DNA from: Protonemura montana
Taxonomy: Eukaryota > Arthropoda > Insecta > Plecoptera > Nemouridae
Assembly (NCBI GenBank): GCA_947568835.1
Contig: OX387607.1
Location: 11,237,701 to 11,301,700 of the forward strand
Direction of reading: 5' to 3'
Length of the DNA stretch: 64,000 nt
Each line of letters begins with the position of its first letter. The stretch's first letter is position 1. The translations under genes and the position numbers were made by a program. Below, one piece after another: positions 22,701 through 33,990 of this stretch. Under the pieces are notes generated by a model. The model was given only the letters and a program-made list of their open reading frames with translations. It was not told the origin of the DNA and did not search any database.

Positions 22701-24717
22701 CTTACCAGCAACAAGTGAGTCGACCGGACTGGTGACAGGACCAGTGGCAACTACTGGACAGTCAGGAGCAGGAACTGGTGCTGGGCAAGTGATGACAGGA
22801 ATGGGTGCTGGACACTCAGGGGCAGGAACTGGTTCAGGACATGTGGGGGCAGGGATTGGTTCTGGGCATACGGGAGCAGGAACCGGTGCAGGGCAGACTG
22901 GGGAAGGATCTGGTGCTGGACATGCGAGGGCAGGGGTTGGAGCTGGGCATACCGGTTCAGGGCAGACGGGGGCAGGAACTGGTGCAGGACATGTGGGGAC
23001 AGGGATTGGGGGTGGGCATACCAGTGCAGGGCAGACGGGGGCAGGAACTGGTGCAGGACATGTGGGGGCAGGGATTGGAGGTGGGCATACGGGAGCGGGA
23101 ACCGGTGCTGCACACACAGGGACAGGGGTTGGTGCTGGACAGAGGGGTGCGGGAACTGAGGCAGGGCAGAACGGCGCAGGAGCTGGTTCTGGGCACGTGC
23201 GGGCAGGGGTTGTAACGGGACAAGACGGGCAATTGAGAGATGAAGGATTTGTTAAGACCGGAACTGGAGCGGGTGGAACACTGTAGCCTTGTACTTGAAG
23301 GGTTTGGGAGAAGGCTGATGGCCGACCACGATATCCTGTGTTAATCGCTGGGTATCGATTTCCTTGTACTGAAGAGTAGCTTTGACGCAGGCTGCTTTGA
23401 GGCGGGAAATAGGCGGAGGGCTGGTAATTTGCGTAACCGGCCCTTAGCCCTTGAGCGGGAGTAGGATTCACCAATAATTGCTGGATAAGACTTGCAGAGG
23501 ACGACTTTTGGGGTGTCCAAGCAGCTCCTGCATCTTTGGACAGTACCAATAGCACGAGCAGGATGGCCCCAATACCTGGAAAGATGAGGAATTTGTGGTC
23601 GCAGCAACAGTAAGCAATTCCGGTTGTACGCTATATTTAGAACAACGACTTAAGGTTCAAGGTTACGTTTAGTCATGGTAGGACCAGTTGGACTGAGGTG
23701 TATTTAAGTTATATTTAAATCCAGTGGCTTTTCTTTATAAAAATCGTTGATTGAAATCAATTTTTAAGAACCTACGTTATTAATTATTATAAGCAACATC
23801 GGCGATAGGTGGCGATCGGGGTTCTATTTCCCGTCTAGGCATCAATATTTGAGAGGTTTTTAGTGCTTCTAATAATAAAAATACCCCGCGCATTGCAAGC
23901 TTTTGCAATTTAAAACAGATTTCACAAAATATTATGTACATTTTTCTTTTAGAGGAAATCTTTGATTTATTTATTTTCGTAAAAATATGTTAAAAGTACT
24001 TGCACTGTAAAGCTGCACATGAGAAAAATTTAAAACCAGGTTGTTTTTGTGGTACTTTTTTTTTTAATATACAAACATTTTTCTGAGATATTCGTTGCCT
24101 TTGTTGAAAAAAAATATATATATATACTGACAAAGAATATGAAATTCAATTATTAATTAAACTTTTGAATCCAAGGAGATGCTGAGATCGCCTGTCAGAG
24201 CTTGCCTGCGTCCTATAAGACTTCTATCAAAGGTAGTTTTTACTGATGGTTTTTAGAACTTGATTTATCCTTAGCACTAGTTTTAACAAAAACTATTTGA
24301 AATGAGTTTTGAATGCTAAGTAAAGACAACTAAATTTCCCGACGTTTCGTAACAAATAATAAGTACATGTACTTATTATTTATTATTTGTTACGAAACGT
24401 CGGGAAATTTATAAAGAAATAAAAATAAATAAAAAATAATAAAATTGTCAGGACTGCTGTAACCCTTGAAGAAGAAACTAGTACATGTTACGAAACGTCG
24501 GGAAATTTAGTTGTCCTTTAATTAGCATTCAAAACCCAGTTCAAATAGTTTTTTTTAGTGGTTTATACTGTTTAAAAGTTTGTCACTGGCAGGTTTTCGG
24601 CAAATACAAAACCTGGTGGAGTTACGAGCCTCTGTATCAGTAGGATTTAAGTTGCAAGGAACATCTCTTACACTTACCAGTCACGGCGCGGAATCCTTCC
24701 ATCTTGTAGAAGAACAT
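19735..24717 (-). CDS. Secreted Cys-Pro repeat protein with C-type lectin-like domain
   Basis: Five exons on minus: 24717-24678, 23575-22706, 22561-22385, 21226-20957 and 19922-19735. All introns are GT-AG and phase 1; the total is 1,545 nt (514 residues plus TAG). Residues 15-25 (IGAILLVLLVL) form a signal-peptide core with likely cleavage near residue 31. Residues 33-140 are a Gln/Ser/Tyr/Pro-rich linker. Residues 141-289 are about 17 units of C-P-x-P-x-P-x-P-x (27 bp each), two of them shortened. Residues 304-362 (NWQC, HCDWFMPVFC) match the C-terminal half of a C-type lectin domain. Residues 363-514 form a full domain (YFKLHTEQKTFAQAKDICAS, then GEKCTTLGF and PCTWVLPFLC). No EPN or QPD sugar-binding triad is visible, so carbohydrate binding is doubtful. 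The inferred role is extracellular, perhaps a cross-linked stalk with a recognition head. Confidence 0.88.
20297..20345 (-). repeat. tRNA B-box relic
   Basis: gggatacgaacccgg on + is the reverse complement of a pol III B box (ccgggttcgtatccc), as in the tRNA-like locus at 25850. Only the T-arm side remains. Confidence 0.4.
20430..20590. repeat. Fold-back MITE (family M, copy 1) in lectin gene intron 4
   Basis: A perfect 43-bp inverted repeat, 20464-20506 against 20536-20578, with a 29-nt loop. The arms begin tttgaaatggggtttgaatg, a sequence shared with 24290-24320 and 24520-24550. The left flank ttgatttatccttagcacta is shared with the copy at 24262. Confidence 0.9.
22730..23215 (-). repeat. 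27-bp coding minisatellite (Cys-Pro units)
   Basis: Tandem 27-bp units inside exon 2 of the lectin gene encode nine residues starting Cys-Pro. About 17 units are present, and two are shortened by 12 bp, preserving frame. The opposite strand is also open because of the repeat, which produces spurious Gly-rich frames. Confidence 0.9.
23795..23935 (+). repeat. tRNA-type SINE, 3' part (family T), in lectin gene intron 1
   Basis: gatcggggttctatttcccg (eroded B box), then gaggtttttagtgcttct, a taataaaaataccccgcgca step and the terminal hairpin-like ttgcaagcttttgcaattt. Confidence 0.65.
24255..24552. repeat. Nested fold-back MITE (family M, copy 2) in lectin gene intron 1
   Basis: The outer inverted repeats are about 65 bp: actatttgaaatgagttttg at the left, and its reverse-complement counterpart ending tcaaatagttttt at the right. 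Inside lies a second hairpin, so the block tacgaaacgtcgggaaattt occurs three times (once inverted). A ttgaagaagaaac segment precedes the right-hand block, as in the copy at 35655. Confidence 0.85.
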
Positions 24718-25849
24718 GTTGCTTGATAAGTGACAAGTATCCCTTGTCAACACCGGCACGGTAACAAGTATTCTACGTACGAATTTCTAATCTAATTTTT
24801 TATCCATTGCGTGTTTAAAAACAAAAAAGAAAATACTAGGTAACATCAACAACACGGTAAATGACCATGGCCACTAAATACAATAAGTATGGTTTACACA
24901 TGCTCCCTTTTTCACTTAATTACCCGACGCTTGCCGATTTCCATGGAATAACATGACTTATTCATTGGTCTGAATTTTGGCTGGATTTTGACACCTCAAA
25001 AACTTGGCAAAATGCGTCTCTCTAATCAGAGATTATTCTAAAAAAATTGAGACAGCTGACGCCACGGAAATGCGTGCCTTACGCGCGACGCCCGTCCTCG
25101 ACGCCGACGCCATGACTGTCCGGATCATTGCAACACCCTGGAGCGACGACGCCCCCACCGACCACGATAACACCATTCAAGTTTATGCTCCACAAGCAGG
25201 AAGAAGTAAGATTAATGTAATCCAGGTAAAATATGTTATTTTTACTGGCTATCTCACCTGCAAATCGAAAGCAGGAATAATAAACGATGAAATCTTTCCC
25301 TGTTTTTGAAATGAAAAAAAAAACAAACAAACAATAGAGAAATAAAAAGAATTAATAGAAGAAAAATAATAATAATTGCATTTCGGGCAATGCGTATATT
25401 TGCAAATAATCTTAGGGAAAGTAAATAAAACTGGGAGTGTAAACTTAGAACTGGACAAAAGTATGAGTTTTTTTAATTTCTTTTTCATGAGCGATAACAA
25501 AGCTTTCACAGAATAGCTACACATTAAAAAACAATTATTTTATTGCCACTACTTTTAGAACATATAATTGTTTACCCGTGCCCGTCATTACGCCCACAAC
25601 AAAAGCATATCGGGTGCGTAATAAGAGTCGCTTGGCATGATAATGATAATTGGTATGATAATGATAATGATGTCATTGCCATGATAATTATACCGTGTAA
25701 TTATTTTTCTGGCAATTGTTTCGTTGTTTGTAAGCCTGATAATTTTAATTCCACCCACAAACATTGTGAGTTTGTACGGTCCAGAAGTAAACATGGTAAA
25801 CAGCTAAATCATAGCTCATAGAAACCTCATGTATGACCGAAACGGGATA
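24718..25849. other. Intergenic; 5' flank of the lectin gene
   Basis: No TATA box is obvious upstream of the start. A frame at 25004-25309 has a CG-rich patch but no recognisable domain and is not called. Short ataatgata-type simple sequence lies at 25637-25690. Confidence 0.5.
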
Positions 25850-25910
25850 CGAACCCGGGACCGCCCAATTTTCGGTCGGGTGCTCTAGCAACTGAGCTAT
25901 CCGGGTACAC
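25850..25910 (-). tRNA. tRNA-Phe-like sequence, probably a pseudogene or SINE head
   Basis: On the minus strand the A box is tagctcagttgctagagc and the B box is gggttcgtatccc. A five-pair anticodon stem (CCCGA/TTGGG) encloses a seven-base loop reading CCGAAAA, giving anticodon GAA. The base 5' of the anticodon is C instead of the invariant U, and the acceptor stem pairs poorly. It is therefore more likely a decayed tRNA or tRNA-derived SINE than a working gene. Confidence 0.5.
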
Positions 25911-26130
25911 AGATACCAATTTTCACGGGATGGGATAAGGGATCCTCTCGAAGAGATGTCTAGCTTCCTATTGGAATCACTAGAAAAACCAAAAACCCTG
26001 CAAAAAACCTTAGGTTGTAATATAACAACTACAGGCTTCTATCAGATAATTTTTTATTAAAATCTATCCACGTTTTGTGATAAATTATCAGAAATAAATA
26101 TCAAGAAATAAATATAGAAATGTGACGGGA

Positions 26131-26440
26131 TTGCTTAAGAAACTGGAATGGGACCCACTGAGGAAGAGGAGGAAAGCGGCAAGATTGGCTGCAATCTTCA
26201 AAGCATACTTAGGGGACAAGGTTTGGCAGGAAATCGGAAGCAGATTGGAAAAAAACAACTATTAAAGTAGGAAAGACCACTGTTATAAGATTAAGAGGAA
26301 AGGCTTGGAAGAAGGGTTAAAAACATGGACTCATTGGTGGACAGAGGTGCAGCTGAGTGGAATGGGCTGCCTCAGAAGGCATTTGTGAATATGAAATCAT
26401 GTAAATTATTTAGAAATAGAGTGTTAGAAATAAGTTAGCA
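26131..26440 (+). pseudogene. Non-LTR retrotransposon (LINE), reverse-transcriptase protein C-terminal tail
   Basis: LLKKLEWDPLRKRRKAARLA at 26137 and AEWNGLPQKAF with FRNRVLEIS at the end follow the usual tail of LINE ORF2 proteins (W..L..RR..AR, then a WN.LP motif). They sit in two frames, separated by stops. The rest of the reverse transcriptase is absent upstream, so this is a typical 5'-truncated, decayed copy. It ends just before the SINE at 26527. Confidence 0.65.
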
Positions 26441-26526
26441 TGTAATAAAGTTTCATTCAAACAGCATGTGAAATGTTTTTCTGTATCTCTTTAGTTAGCT
26501 CGAAAGCTGGATTCACAAAGCAAAAA

Positions 26527-26962
26527 CCGAACGGTTTGGCGTGTTGAAACACCGGTTCTCGTGAGATCACCAAAGTTAAGCAACACTGCGGTGAGTGAGG
26601 TATTGGATGGGTGACCGTCATACACATGCCCAGTTCTGTTCGGGAGAGTGGTTCGAGGGATGAAAGTTAGTACAACAACTTCATTCGCCTTACTCATCAA
26701 CCTCTCAACAGCATGGATTTGTGGAGGAATCCTGCTGTTTGAGTTGTACCGTCCTTCGGAAGGGACGTTAAGCCGGTGTTCTCCTTGGTTCTCTTCGACA
26801 GGAGATAGCTACGTGCCGTCACCGGGTTTCCCCTCCTCCCTTCTAGGCTATGTTAGGTTCATTATTATCCTCATCATCATCCACTCATTCACCGACGCCA
26901 TTAGACCAGTGCCGTATGGCCAAATGTCAAAACATTGCGTCGTTAAACACCACAAATAATCA
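26527..26962 (+). repeat. 5S-derived SINE, full length (S5)
   Basis: The best-preserved copy. The head is accgaacggtttggcgtg, then ctcgtgagatcaccaaagtt and ggtattggatgggtgacc. The middle is ccttactcatcaacctctc. The core is ttgtaccgtccttcggaagg and gacgttaagccgg. The tail is tcattattatcctcatcatc, cactcattcaccgacgcc and cattgcgtcgttaaacacca. It ends in a short A-rich stretch. Confidence 0.92.
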
Positions 26963-29900
26963 TAATAATTCGAACCTAGTTTATCGTTTTCATATTCTAC
27001 ACGAATGAATTTGAATATTATTGACCTCAAATATTCCTCTCCCGTCTGATAAGATAATACGTGCGAGCAATTTCACGAAAAAAATGAAATAAAAAGAAAA
27101 TCCCACGGAAAATCGAGACATCTCCATTCTACTAAAAAAAAAACGCAAGACATCCGCCAAGCGCTTCGTATAAAACCACGACCTCCCAGATTCGTGCTCG
27201 CCCCGTCAGAGTCGATAAATCAAAACCTCTGTCAAAACACTGGAGCTATTGATCGCAAATAGCTGTGACACGCCACACAGTCTCCCAGATGCATTACGCG
27301 CATAGATGCTCACTGCCGTTACGAGCCTTCGATTTATCGGCAATATCACGGCCCCGTGCTGCTCCGGTGATGTATTTTCATCGCGTTATAATGGCGGTAT
27401 TTCTTTGTGGATGAGAGATCGAGTATCTGGATGGCCGTTATACCGTAAAGTGATGGTTTAGTGGACGATGATTGCGAATGTCCGGTAGCAATTGTTGTTC
27501 GTTTCGAAATATGGTAGGTCGTTTTTCTTGTTTCTTTTTCATTCTGGTCTCTGGGTGGTGGTGGAGGTGATCTACAACATGGTTTGAGAATGAGGTCCAT
27601 AAAATGCATTGTTAGTATCGCGTAATAAAAGCATTGTTGTCCCAATTGGTCCAATTAAAGGTCGCAATTTTATTTTGTTTGGCAGTGTAATCTTAGTGAT
27701 AATCTAATTCTCAGTGATTATGAGTGATTATGTATTTATATTTTAGGCTTATAGCCCCACTTCAACAACTAGGGAACGCTAGGGATCTCAGGTTTTCAAT
27801 GGAATATTGAACCAATTAAAGTAATTAAGCTACGGATCTGCTGATGAAACCACCCTGAGATAAAAATAGACGAAGAAGTCAACAATTGCAATTGTTGTAC
27901 AGGTTACGGTAATTTGAAATCGCAGTGAACATTGGGAAAATCCAAAAATTCTGACTGATTCTGACCCTCCCCAATGAAATATCAATTAAGAAGTATTTTC
28001 TGATCACAAGTGATCGATTGCTGTCTTGACCTTAAAATGTACAAATTTATTTCCAAAAAATTGCTGGAAAATAGGGACATTTTTTCCAAAATCAGCTTAA
28101 AAACACAAACAAGTATCTCGCTTTGTGTTGAATTGTTGTAAGCAACAATGGCGGTCAAACAATGGTGTGCAATAAATTGAATCAATACGAATGGAATCAG
28201 AATGTAGAACATATTTACTACAAAATATAAGTAAACATGTATTAAGCTTTCTCTGTCGGATTATTTTGATTGAAAATATTTTAAAATCACTTATTTATCT
28301 TCACATCATCTTTATCAACTAGTTTCCAGAAGCCTCCACAATTATCTTCTTATGATTAATTTATCAAATGTAACACATTGCTTCCCAAGATATTTGCTTG
28401 AAATTCCAGTTCCTTCGTTATCTTTAGGTATTAAGCATCTATGTCTATTTATATTTCTTTGAAACTCGTGTATTCCACTGCAAAATACATGAATGACGCT
28501 GAGTTCGCTGTTTCCTTCATGTCGTCGCAGATTGAAACGTGAGCTTGACATTCTCGCAAAACGTCATCTCACGCGACTGGTTTTTGTTTCGATATAACGA
28601 GGGCACGGCTCCTTTGATTCTTGCAAGTTATGAAACTAAAATGTACATCACTGCCAGGCTGATGCACTGCACTGCTTTGTAAGCACCAAGGTGAATTTAT
28701 TGTTTTGTATCTAAATGTTGCTAAAACATACATGTATATAGAGGCAAACAAACGCTGTTTGCTCGGCACATGTAGTCAAGGGGTTGGCGCTTGGTGTAAT
28801 AATAATAATTATAATTAGATGAATGTGGTGTACAGAGAGGGTCTGTTCAAATCTCTATAGCACCCGGTGTGTTGACACTTTACTTCAGTGGCAATAATTG
28901 CGTCCTTTCTGGACAAGAAACGTCTGCTTGAGGTTAAAGTATGAATTGTAAATAGCGAAGTGTACGCTGTGAAGTTCTGTGAGATTTTCTTGTCATTTTG
29001 CTATAATTTTGTCATTTTGTTAATTAATGTCGCGTTGAGGGATAAACGTTTTGAAAAAAAATGCTGTTAGTGTACGAAAATTTAGTGAAATATTTTTCAC
29101 TTTAAAATGTGGTGGAGGAATGCTATTTGAGCCGATCAAATTTGTTTCGCATTTTGCGTATAACCACCCGAAAAAAAAATTAAACCGGCTAAAAACAGTT
29201 TCAGATAGGTCAGTTGTCAATGGCCGGCTTTTGCCAAAATTTTCAGCTCTAAAGTTGGATCTCTAACTCACAGAAACATCTTATTTTAAATGCAAAGATT
29301 CAAGATTTAGATTCAAAGTCGCCATGAAAATTGTGTCAGCTGACACTGAACTACGAGTTGAGACACCTGGTGAAACTTAGAAAAGCACATCTATATTTAA
29401 TTACTTGATTTTAAAATAGGAAGCATCACTATTTGTTATTCCCCCTGAGGTAGGATTCACAAAGCAGAGTTTAAGCTGAACCCCATTGGTATGAAGTTGT
29501 TTTTGCTATGGTAACAACCTCTGAAAATCAGGGAACGCTTTCTGTGATTGCCTAGACCATTATAAACTCAGGGGGTTAAACTTAAAACCAGCCCAGAAGA
29601 TTAAAAAGCTCATTAGATTCAAAACCACGCAAAAAGATATTCCCTAAAAGCCAACCTACAGAACATTTTAATAGATTCAATCGCCCGAAATCTCGACGCA
29701 GAACTGAGGTGCAGTGAAAATATCGATAAAATGCCAGTCAAAGAAGTCTCGACCATGACTCAATCCTACATCAAGCTCAGCTTCCTAGAAACCTATACGA
29801 ACGGAAAAAATCATCGCCGTCACTTTGCCGGCGGCACGTCAGATCGAACGGAACCTGGAAAACACGAGAAATAAAAAGATTGACACTTTGCATTTCCACC

Positions 29901-30594
29901 CCCGGAAAAGCGCATGGCGCCCGCGAGCGATGACAGGCCACGCGTATCCAAGATTTCCACCGTCAAGCTTTTCCCGCTCGGCAGCTTTTCCACGCCGTTT
30001 CACCTGGCTGGTCGTGACGAGAGTCAAACAATGCTCGGTTAAAGCCCCGCTAGCGGGAGTCTGAACTGGTAGAGAGTGGCCAACTCCAAGCAATGACCGC
30101 CATGTTGGCAACAAAGTGTAATTGCAATAACCTTGAGTCAAGTTTTACCTGAATCTTCAAATTCATTTCTTTTTACTTACAGAGACAACAACATTTTACT
30201 GCATGTAATTGGAAGTTGCGATTGAAGTTGTTTTAGAAGATAAAAAATACCAAAAAAATCTTACGTAGTAAAATAAAAATTCTCGCTAAAAAGTGAAAAT
30301 TGCAACCCCAGTCCAATTACAATCAATTTTGCTGTACAGTTCGGAGGCGCGGAACCCTGAGGCTGACGTGGACATAGCCTAAAAGCGCCTCATCTGAGGG
30401 GCACCAAAATATAAGAATCTAATTACCCAATTTTGGTGTAAAAACATGAAGATTTAATTGAAAAATAACAATCGGACCAGTTTATTTTTAAGCCAAAGCA
30501 AAGTTTTTTTGTTACTTTTTCAAAAAAAATATTTTTAATTGACACAGAAGTATGTTTTGCGATTTTGTGGACCCAAAATTCGTCCTTAGATACT
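26963..30594. other. Gene-poor stretch, no gene recognised
   Basis: About 3.6 kb without a recognisable protein, RNA or intact repeat. Minus-strand frames at 27346-27654 and 29839-30141 are open by chance and lack domains. 29445-29600 has short imperfect inverted words (ccctgaggtaggattcac and actcagggggttaa) that could be an old MITE. Confidence 0.5.
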
Positions 30595-30657
30595 GTGGTG
30601 GTGGTGGTGGTGGTGGTGGTGGGGGTGGTGGTTGTGGTGGGGGGGGGGGGGGGGGGG
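30595..30657. repeat. (GGT)n microsatellite followed by a 19-G run
   Basis: GGT repeats from about 30595 grade into a pure G tract at 30639-30657. Quadruplex formation is plausible. Length calls in such tracts are unreliable. Confidence 0.8.
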
Positions 30658-31544
30658 TTAACCGAGAAACTCAAAACCTATCTTCCCCATAGCGTTTTGT
30701 TGTAAATTTAAATGAAAACGTGGCGGCCTTTACCTGCAGATGGCCACTCTCTAGCAATAAAAGCTTCTCAAAACCGACTCGCTGAGCAAAACAAAAAAAA
30801 AACCCTAAAAAAAAACGAGCGTAGCTCGGTACTCTCACTCGCTCGCGATGGCAGCTGTTTTCGCATAAAATCCCATTGTCACGCGCGGGGAGACGAGCAG
30901 GGCTGCATTTTTGACGCGGCCCCCTCCCCTCCCCCACCACTCCCTCAGCAAACAGGAACCAGCATGTTTGAAACCCGTCAGCGGCACGCGAGCGATCCTG
31001 GCGGCGGTGATGCACATCGCCCGGGACAAAGCTCCACCGTGTTTATCTGTCAGCCACCATGATGCTTGTGCTATTGTTTTGTGTTACACGGTGGCGTAGG
31101 GGTTGGCTCTGCTCATGGACCAAGTAGGCTCTGACATTAACTAATAAAGAGACACGTTCTTGTGTAATCTGATTTAAATTGCAAATTCTTGCAATGCCAG
31201 AAGTAGTTGTTTATAAGTAAGACTTATAAATGACGGAACTGATATAAAACGCCGGACAGTGTTTTAGGTCATGAGGAACGAGCAACCTATTTCCTTGCTG
31301 ACCGTGATGATGTATGGGATTAATCGGGTACCCAGCGGAGGGGAGAAAGACCGGCACGCTATCTCACTGCAATGGGGATGAGCGTTGAGTGGTCTCCTGC
31401 AGCGCTAATGAGCTGAGAATCCATGGAAAGCTTGATATATAATCAGTCAAGTCCACATGATACTTTACAGATATCAGTTCCGCTATATAGTCATATATAA
31501 ATTACGCTTATAAATTACTTATAACGCTCAAAAATTGGTGCCCA
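30658..31544. other. Intergenic with a CG-rich patch
   Basis: 30725-31062 is richer in G+C and CpG (gctcgcgatgg, cacgcgcggggagacgagc) than its surroundings and is open in several frames. No domain or splice pattern supports an exon. It could be an unannotated promoter or 5' exon. Confidence 0.35.
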
Positions 31545-31650
31545 AACGGAAAATTGAGTGAAGATCGGGGTTCGATTGCCCGTCTGGGCTTCAATTTTAG
31601 AAAGGTAATTAGTGCTTCTTATGATAAAAGATACTTTCTGGTTTTTAAGA
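31545..31650 (+). repeat. tRNA-type SINE, 3' part (family T)
   Basis: gatcggggttcgattgcccg (B box) followed by tctgggcttcaatttta and ttagtgcttcttatgataa matches the 3' side of family T copies at 23800 and 46900. Confidence 0.6.
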
Positions 31651-32379
31651 GTTTGATATTAGAAAGATTTACTCAAAAATTCAGAATACTATCTTTTACT
31701 TAAAATATAAATATTTTTAAGCTAGATATACAATATCACTTTTGGCTTTTAGATGAAAACAGTTAAAACTGCCTAGCTTTGCCAAGGACGCATTCTTTAA
31801 CTGTCAGTTAAATTGTTTACAGGGCAATTTTAAACCGTCTTTTTGGCTAACAACGTGCTTAACTGGTTTTTAACTAGTCTGTTAACTAGTAGCTAACTAG
31901 TTAACTAATATGGCGTTCAAACCAGAAAGAGACCTCAAAATTGGCTTCATCATCACCATAAGAGAGAATTCGAGAAACTCCCTGGCTGTCATGAGGGTTG
32001 CCTCAAGGCCAGACAAGCCCGTCTCGCTTCCATGAGGGTGTGTACAGCAAAAGAGCGTCAACTGGTGGACGTGCACGCAGCACCATGAAGACGAGGACGG
32101 CGTTAACAAAAGGAGGGTCGCTACGACAACAATTCGTAACAGACATTAGGTTGACAAGAATTTGAACGCTCTGCACGTTTTGGGGGGCGATAAACTTTGC
32201 GGGTACATTCTAATATACGGTCTGTGTTGGCCCCCATAGAAAATTTAGACTGCCTTTCCGGCCAAAGAGTCTTAAAATAGCCAAAAAGCTCATGGTTTTT
32301 CTACAAAGGGACAATTAATTCTCCAAAGATGATATTTTTATGTATATACATTTTTTTAGTGGTATACAATCAGTATCAC
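31651..32379. other. Intergenic, no gene seen
   Basis: AT-rich. 31855-31910 has a cluster of aactagt words. Nothing else is recognised. Confidence 0.5.
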
Positions 32380-32780
32380 TTTTATTTGAAATCTCATTTA
32401 AATTGCAAACGCTTGCAATGCACGCGGTATTTTATTGTATACCGTCTCAAAAATTAGACTCTACCTATCGTGGGTGTTGCTCTAACTCATTGAGCTACTT
32501 GGACACATGCTTTTTGGGACGATTTTAATGTATTTGATGAGAATGACGGATCTCCAAGGAGTAGAACCAAGAGACTGTGATTAATCACAGTCACTCTGAT
32601 TCTAGTCAACCATTCAATCTCAAGATTTCCTTTTTTTTTCAATCTTTTCAATTTTTTTCAATTTTTTTAATTTCAATTTAATCAGTCCTTCAGACAGTAG
32701 TAGTGTTCATAATAATAAAATACCCCGCACATTGCAAGCTTTTGCAAATTAAATAAGATTTCAAATAAATACAAATTAGA
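32380..32780. repeat. Two facing family T SINE copies (minus then plus)
   Basis: 32385-32630 is a minus-strand copy. It contains the A box (reverse of tagctcaatgggttagagca, slightly changed), the body motif ggatctccaaggagtagaac and the 5' end gattctagtcaaccattcaa. Its B-box segment is deleted. 32690-32775 is the 3' end of a plus-strand copy, ending ttgcaagcttttgcaaatta. A T-rich linker separates them. Confidence 0.7.
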
Positions 32781-32797
32781 GATACATTTATCATGAT

Positions 32798-32862
32798 CAT
32801 CATTCGCTCATTCACCGAACAAGGCTCATTGTCAAAACAGTGCTTCTTTAAACAACAAAAAT
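32798..32862 (+). repeat. 5S-derived SINE, tail relic (S14)
   Basis: catgatcatcattcgctcat, then tcaccga, and tgcttctttaaacaac correspond to the last 65 bp of the family. The head and middle are absent. Confidence 0.5.
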
Positions 32863-33574
32863 GCTCAAAGTCTACTGAAAATTACCTGGCCAGAATGTGT
32901 GTCTCATTCTAGCCAATCTTTAAAGCGTTGTTAGAATTAGATGACTTTCCATTCTAGGAAAGCCAGTCTCATTAAATACCTGATTCCTCGCGATAGAAAT
33001 GAGATTTTTTTGCTGCGTTCGTTGATCGGAAAATTCAGCAACGTCTAGCCGGGAAATTGTAGGAAATGGACTTTCCAGACAGTAGCTATCAGCGCCAATG
33101 AAAGTTTAGGCGAAGGTTCTCGAGTTTCTCAGAAAAGGATGCTCTGTTAGCTTGAACAATGTTGTGATTTTCTTGAGATAACAAAAAAGCTCGTTACATT
33201 TCACTGAACTTGCATTTCCCTGCATACCTTTGCACATCAATTGTTTTATATAAAAGAAAATAAGGTGAAAAGCGTGCAAAATCTCACCGTGATTGATGCA
33301 ATGCAGCAGAAAATTGCTAAAGCTCGTTTTTACCTATTCGATTGGGTGGTCGACTGGAAAATTGAAAATATTTTATCTATTTTCGGAAAACGCTGTGCAA
33401 ATAGAGGCGCATTCAAGGACGAGCGTTTGTTGGTTTTAATCAGACTTTAGGATCCGGAAAAGTTAATCTTAATCGTTTTCAAAATAAACAAAGACAATCT
33501 GATTTTCCGGGTTTTCAAATTTTTGTTGTGTATCTTTGAATTTTTACTCAAAGTGTTTTTTCATTTTTGATTAG
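32863..33574. other. Intergenic, no gene seen
   Basis: A 69-codon frame at 33241-33450 has ordinary composition but no recognisable domain and no splice support. It is not called. Confidence 0.45.
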
Positions 33575-33990
33575 AGACGTTAAAAAGCGCACTGTTTTTA
33601 CAGCGGGCTGTGTGGCACTGGTCTAATGGCGTCGGTGAATGAGTAGATGATGATGATGATGAGGATGATGATGAGCCTAGCGTAGCCTAGTAGAGAGGCG
33701 GGAACATCCAGTGCTGGCACGTATCCTAATCCTGTCGAAGAGAACCAAGGGTACCACCGGCTTAACGTTCCTTCCGAAGAACAGTACAACGCGAACAGCA
33801 GGATTCCTCCACAAATCCATGCTTTCGGAAGTTTGATTAGCAAAGTCAATGTAGTTTTGTCCTTACTTTCATCTCTCCAGCCTCTCTCTCGAACAGAACT
33901 GATCACGTGTATGATGGTCACCCATTCAATACCTGACACAGCGCAGTGTTGCTTAACTTCTGTGAAACATCCACAACCGTTTGGTTTTCT
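33575..33990 (-). repeat. 5S-derived SINE, full length (S6)
   Basis: Reverse orientation. The head lies at about 33985-33905 (ggtattgaatgggtgacc read on minus), the core at about 33795-33755 and the tail at about 33680-33580 with an expanded (gat)n run at 33644-33672. Confidence 0.9.

Noticed and set aside
22732-23286. Long Gly-rich open frame on + (and several others) opposite the lectin exon 2
   Set aside because: It is the shadow of the 27-bp repeat on the minus strand; the minus frame has splice sites, a signal peptide and a lectin domain, and the plus frame has none.
25004-25309. 101-codon frame upstream of the lectin gene
   Set aside because: No domain, and no splice-site or start context; likely chance in a locally CG-rich patch.
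29839-30141. 100-codon frame on minus with CG-rich content
   Set aside because: No recognisable domain and no splice sites, and the opposite frame is equally open.
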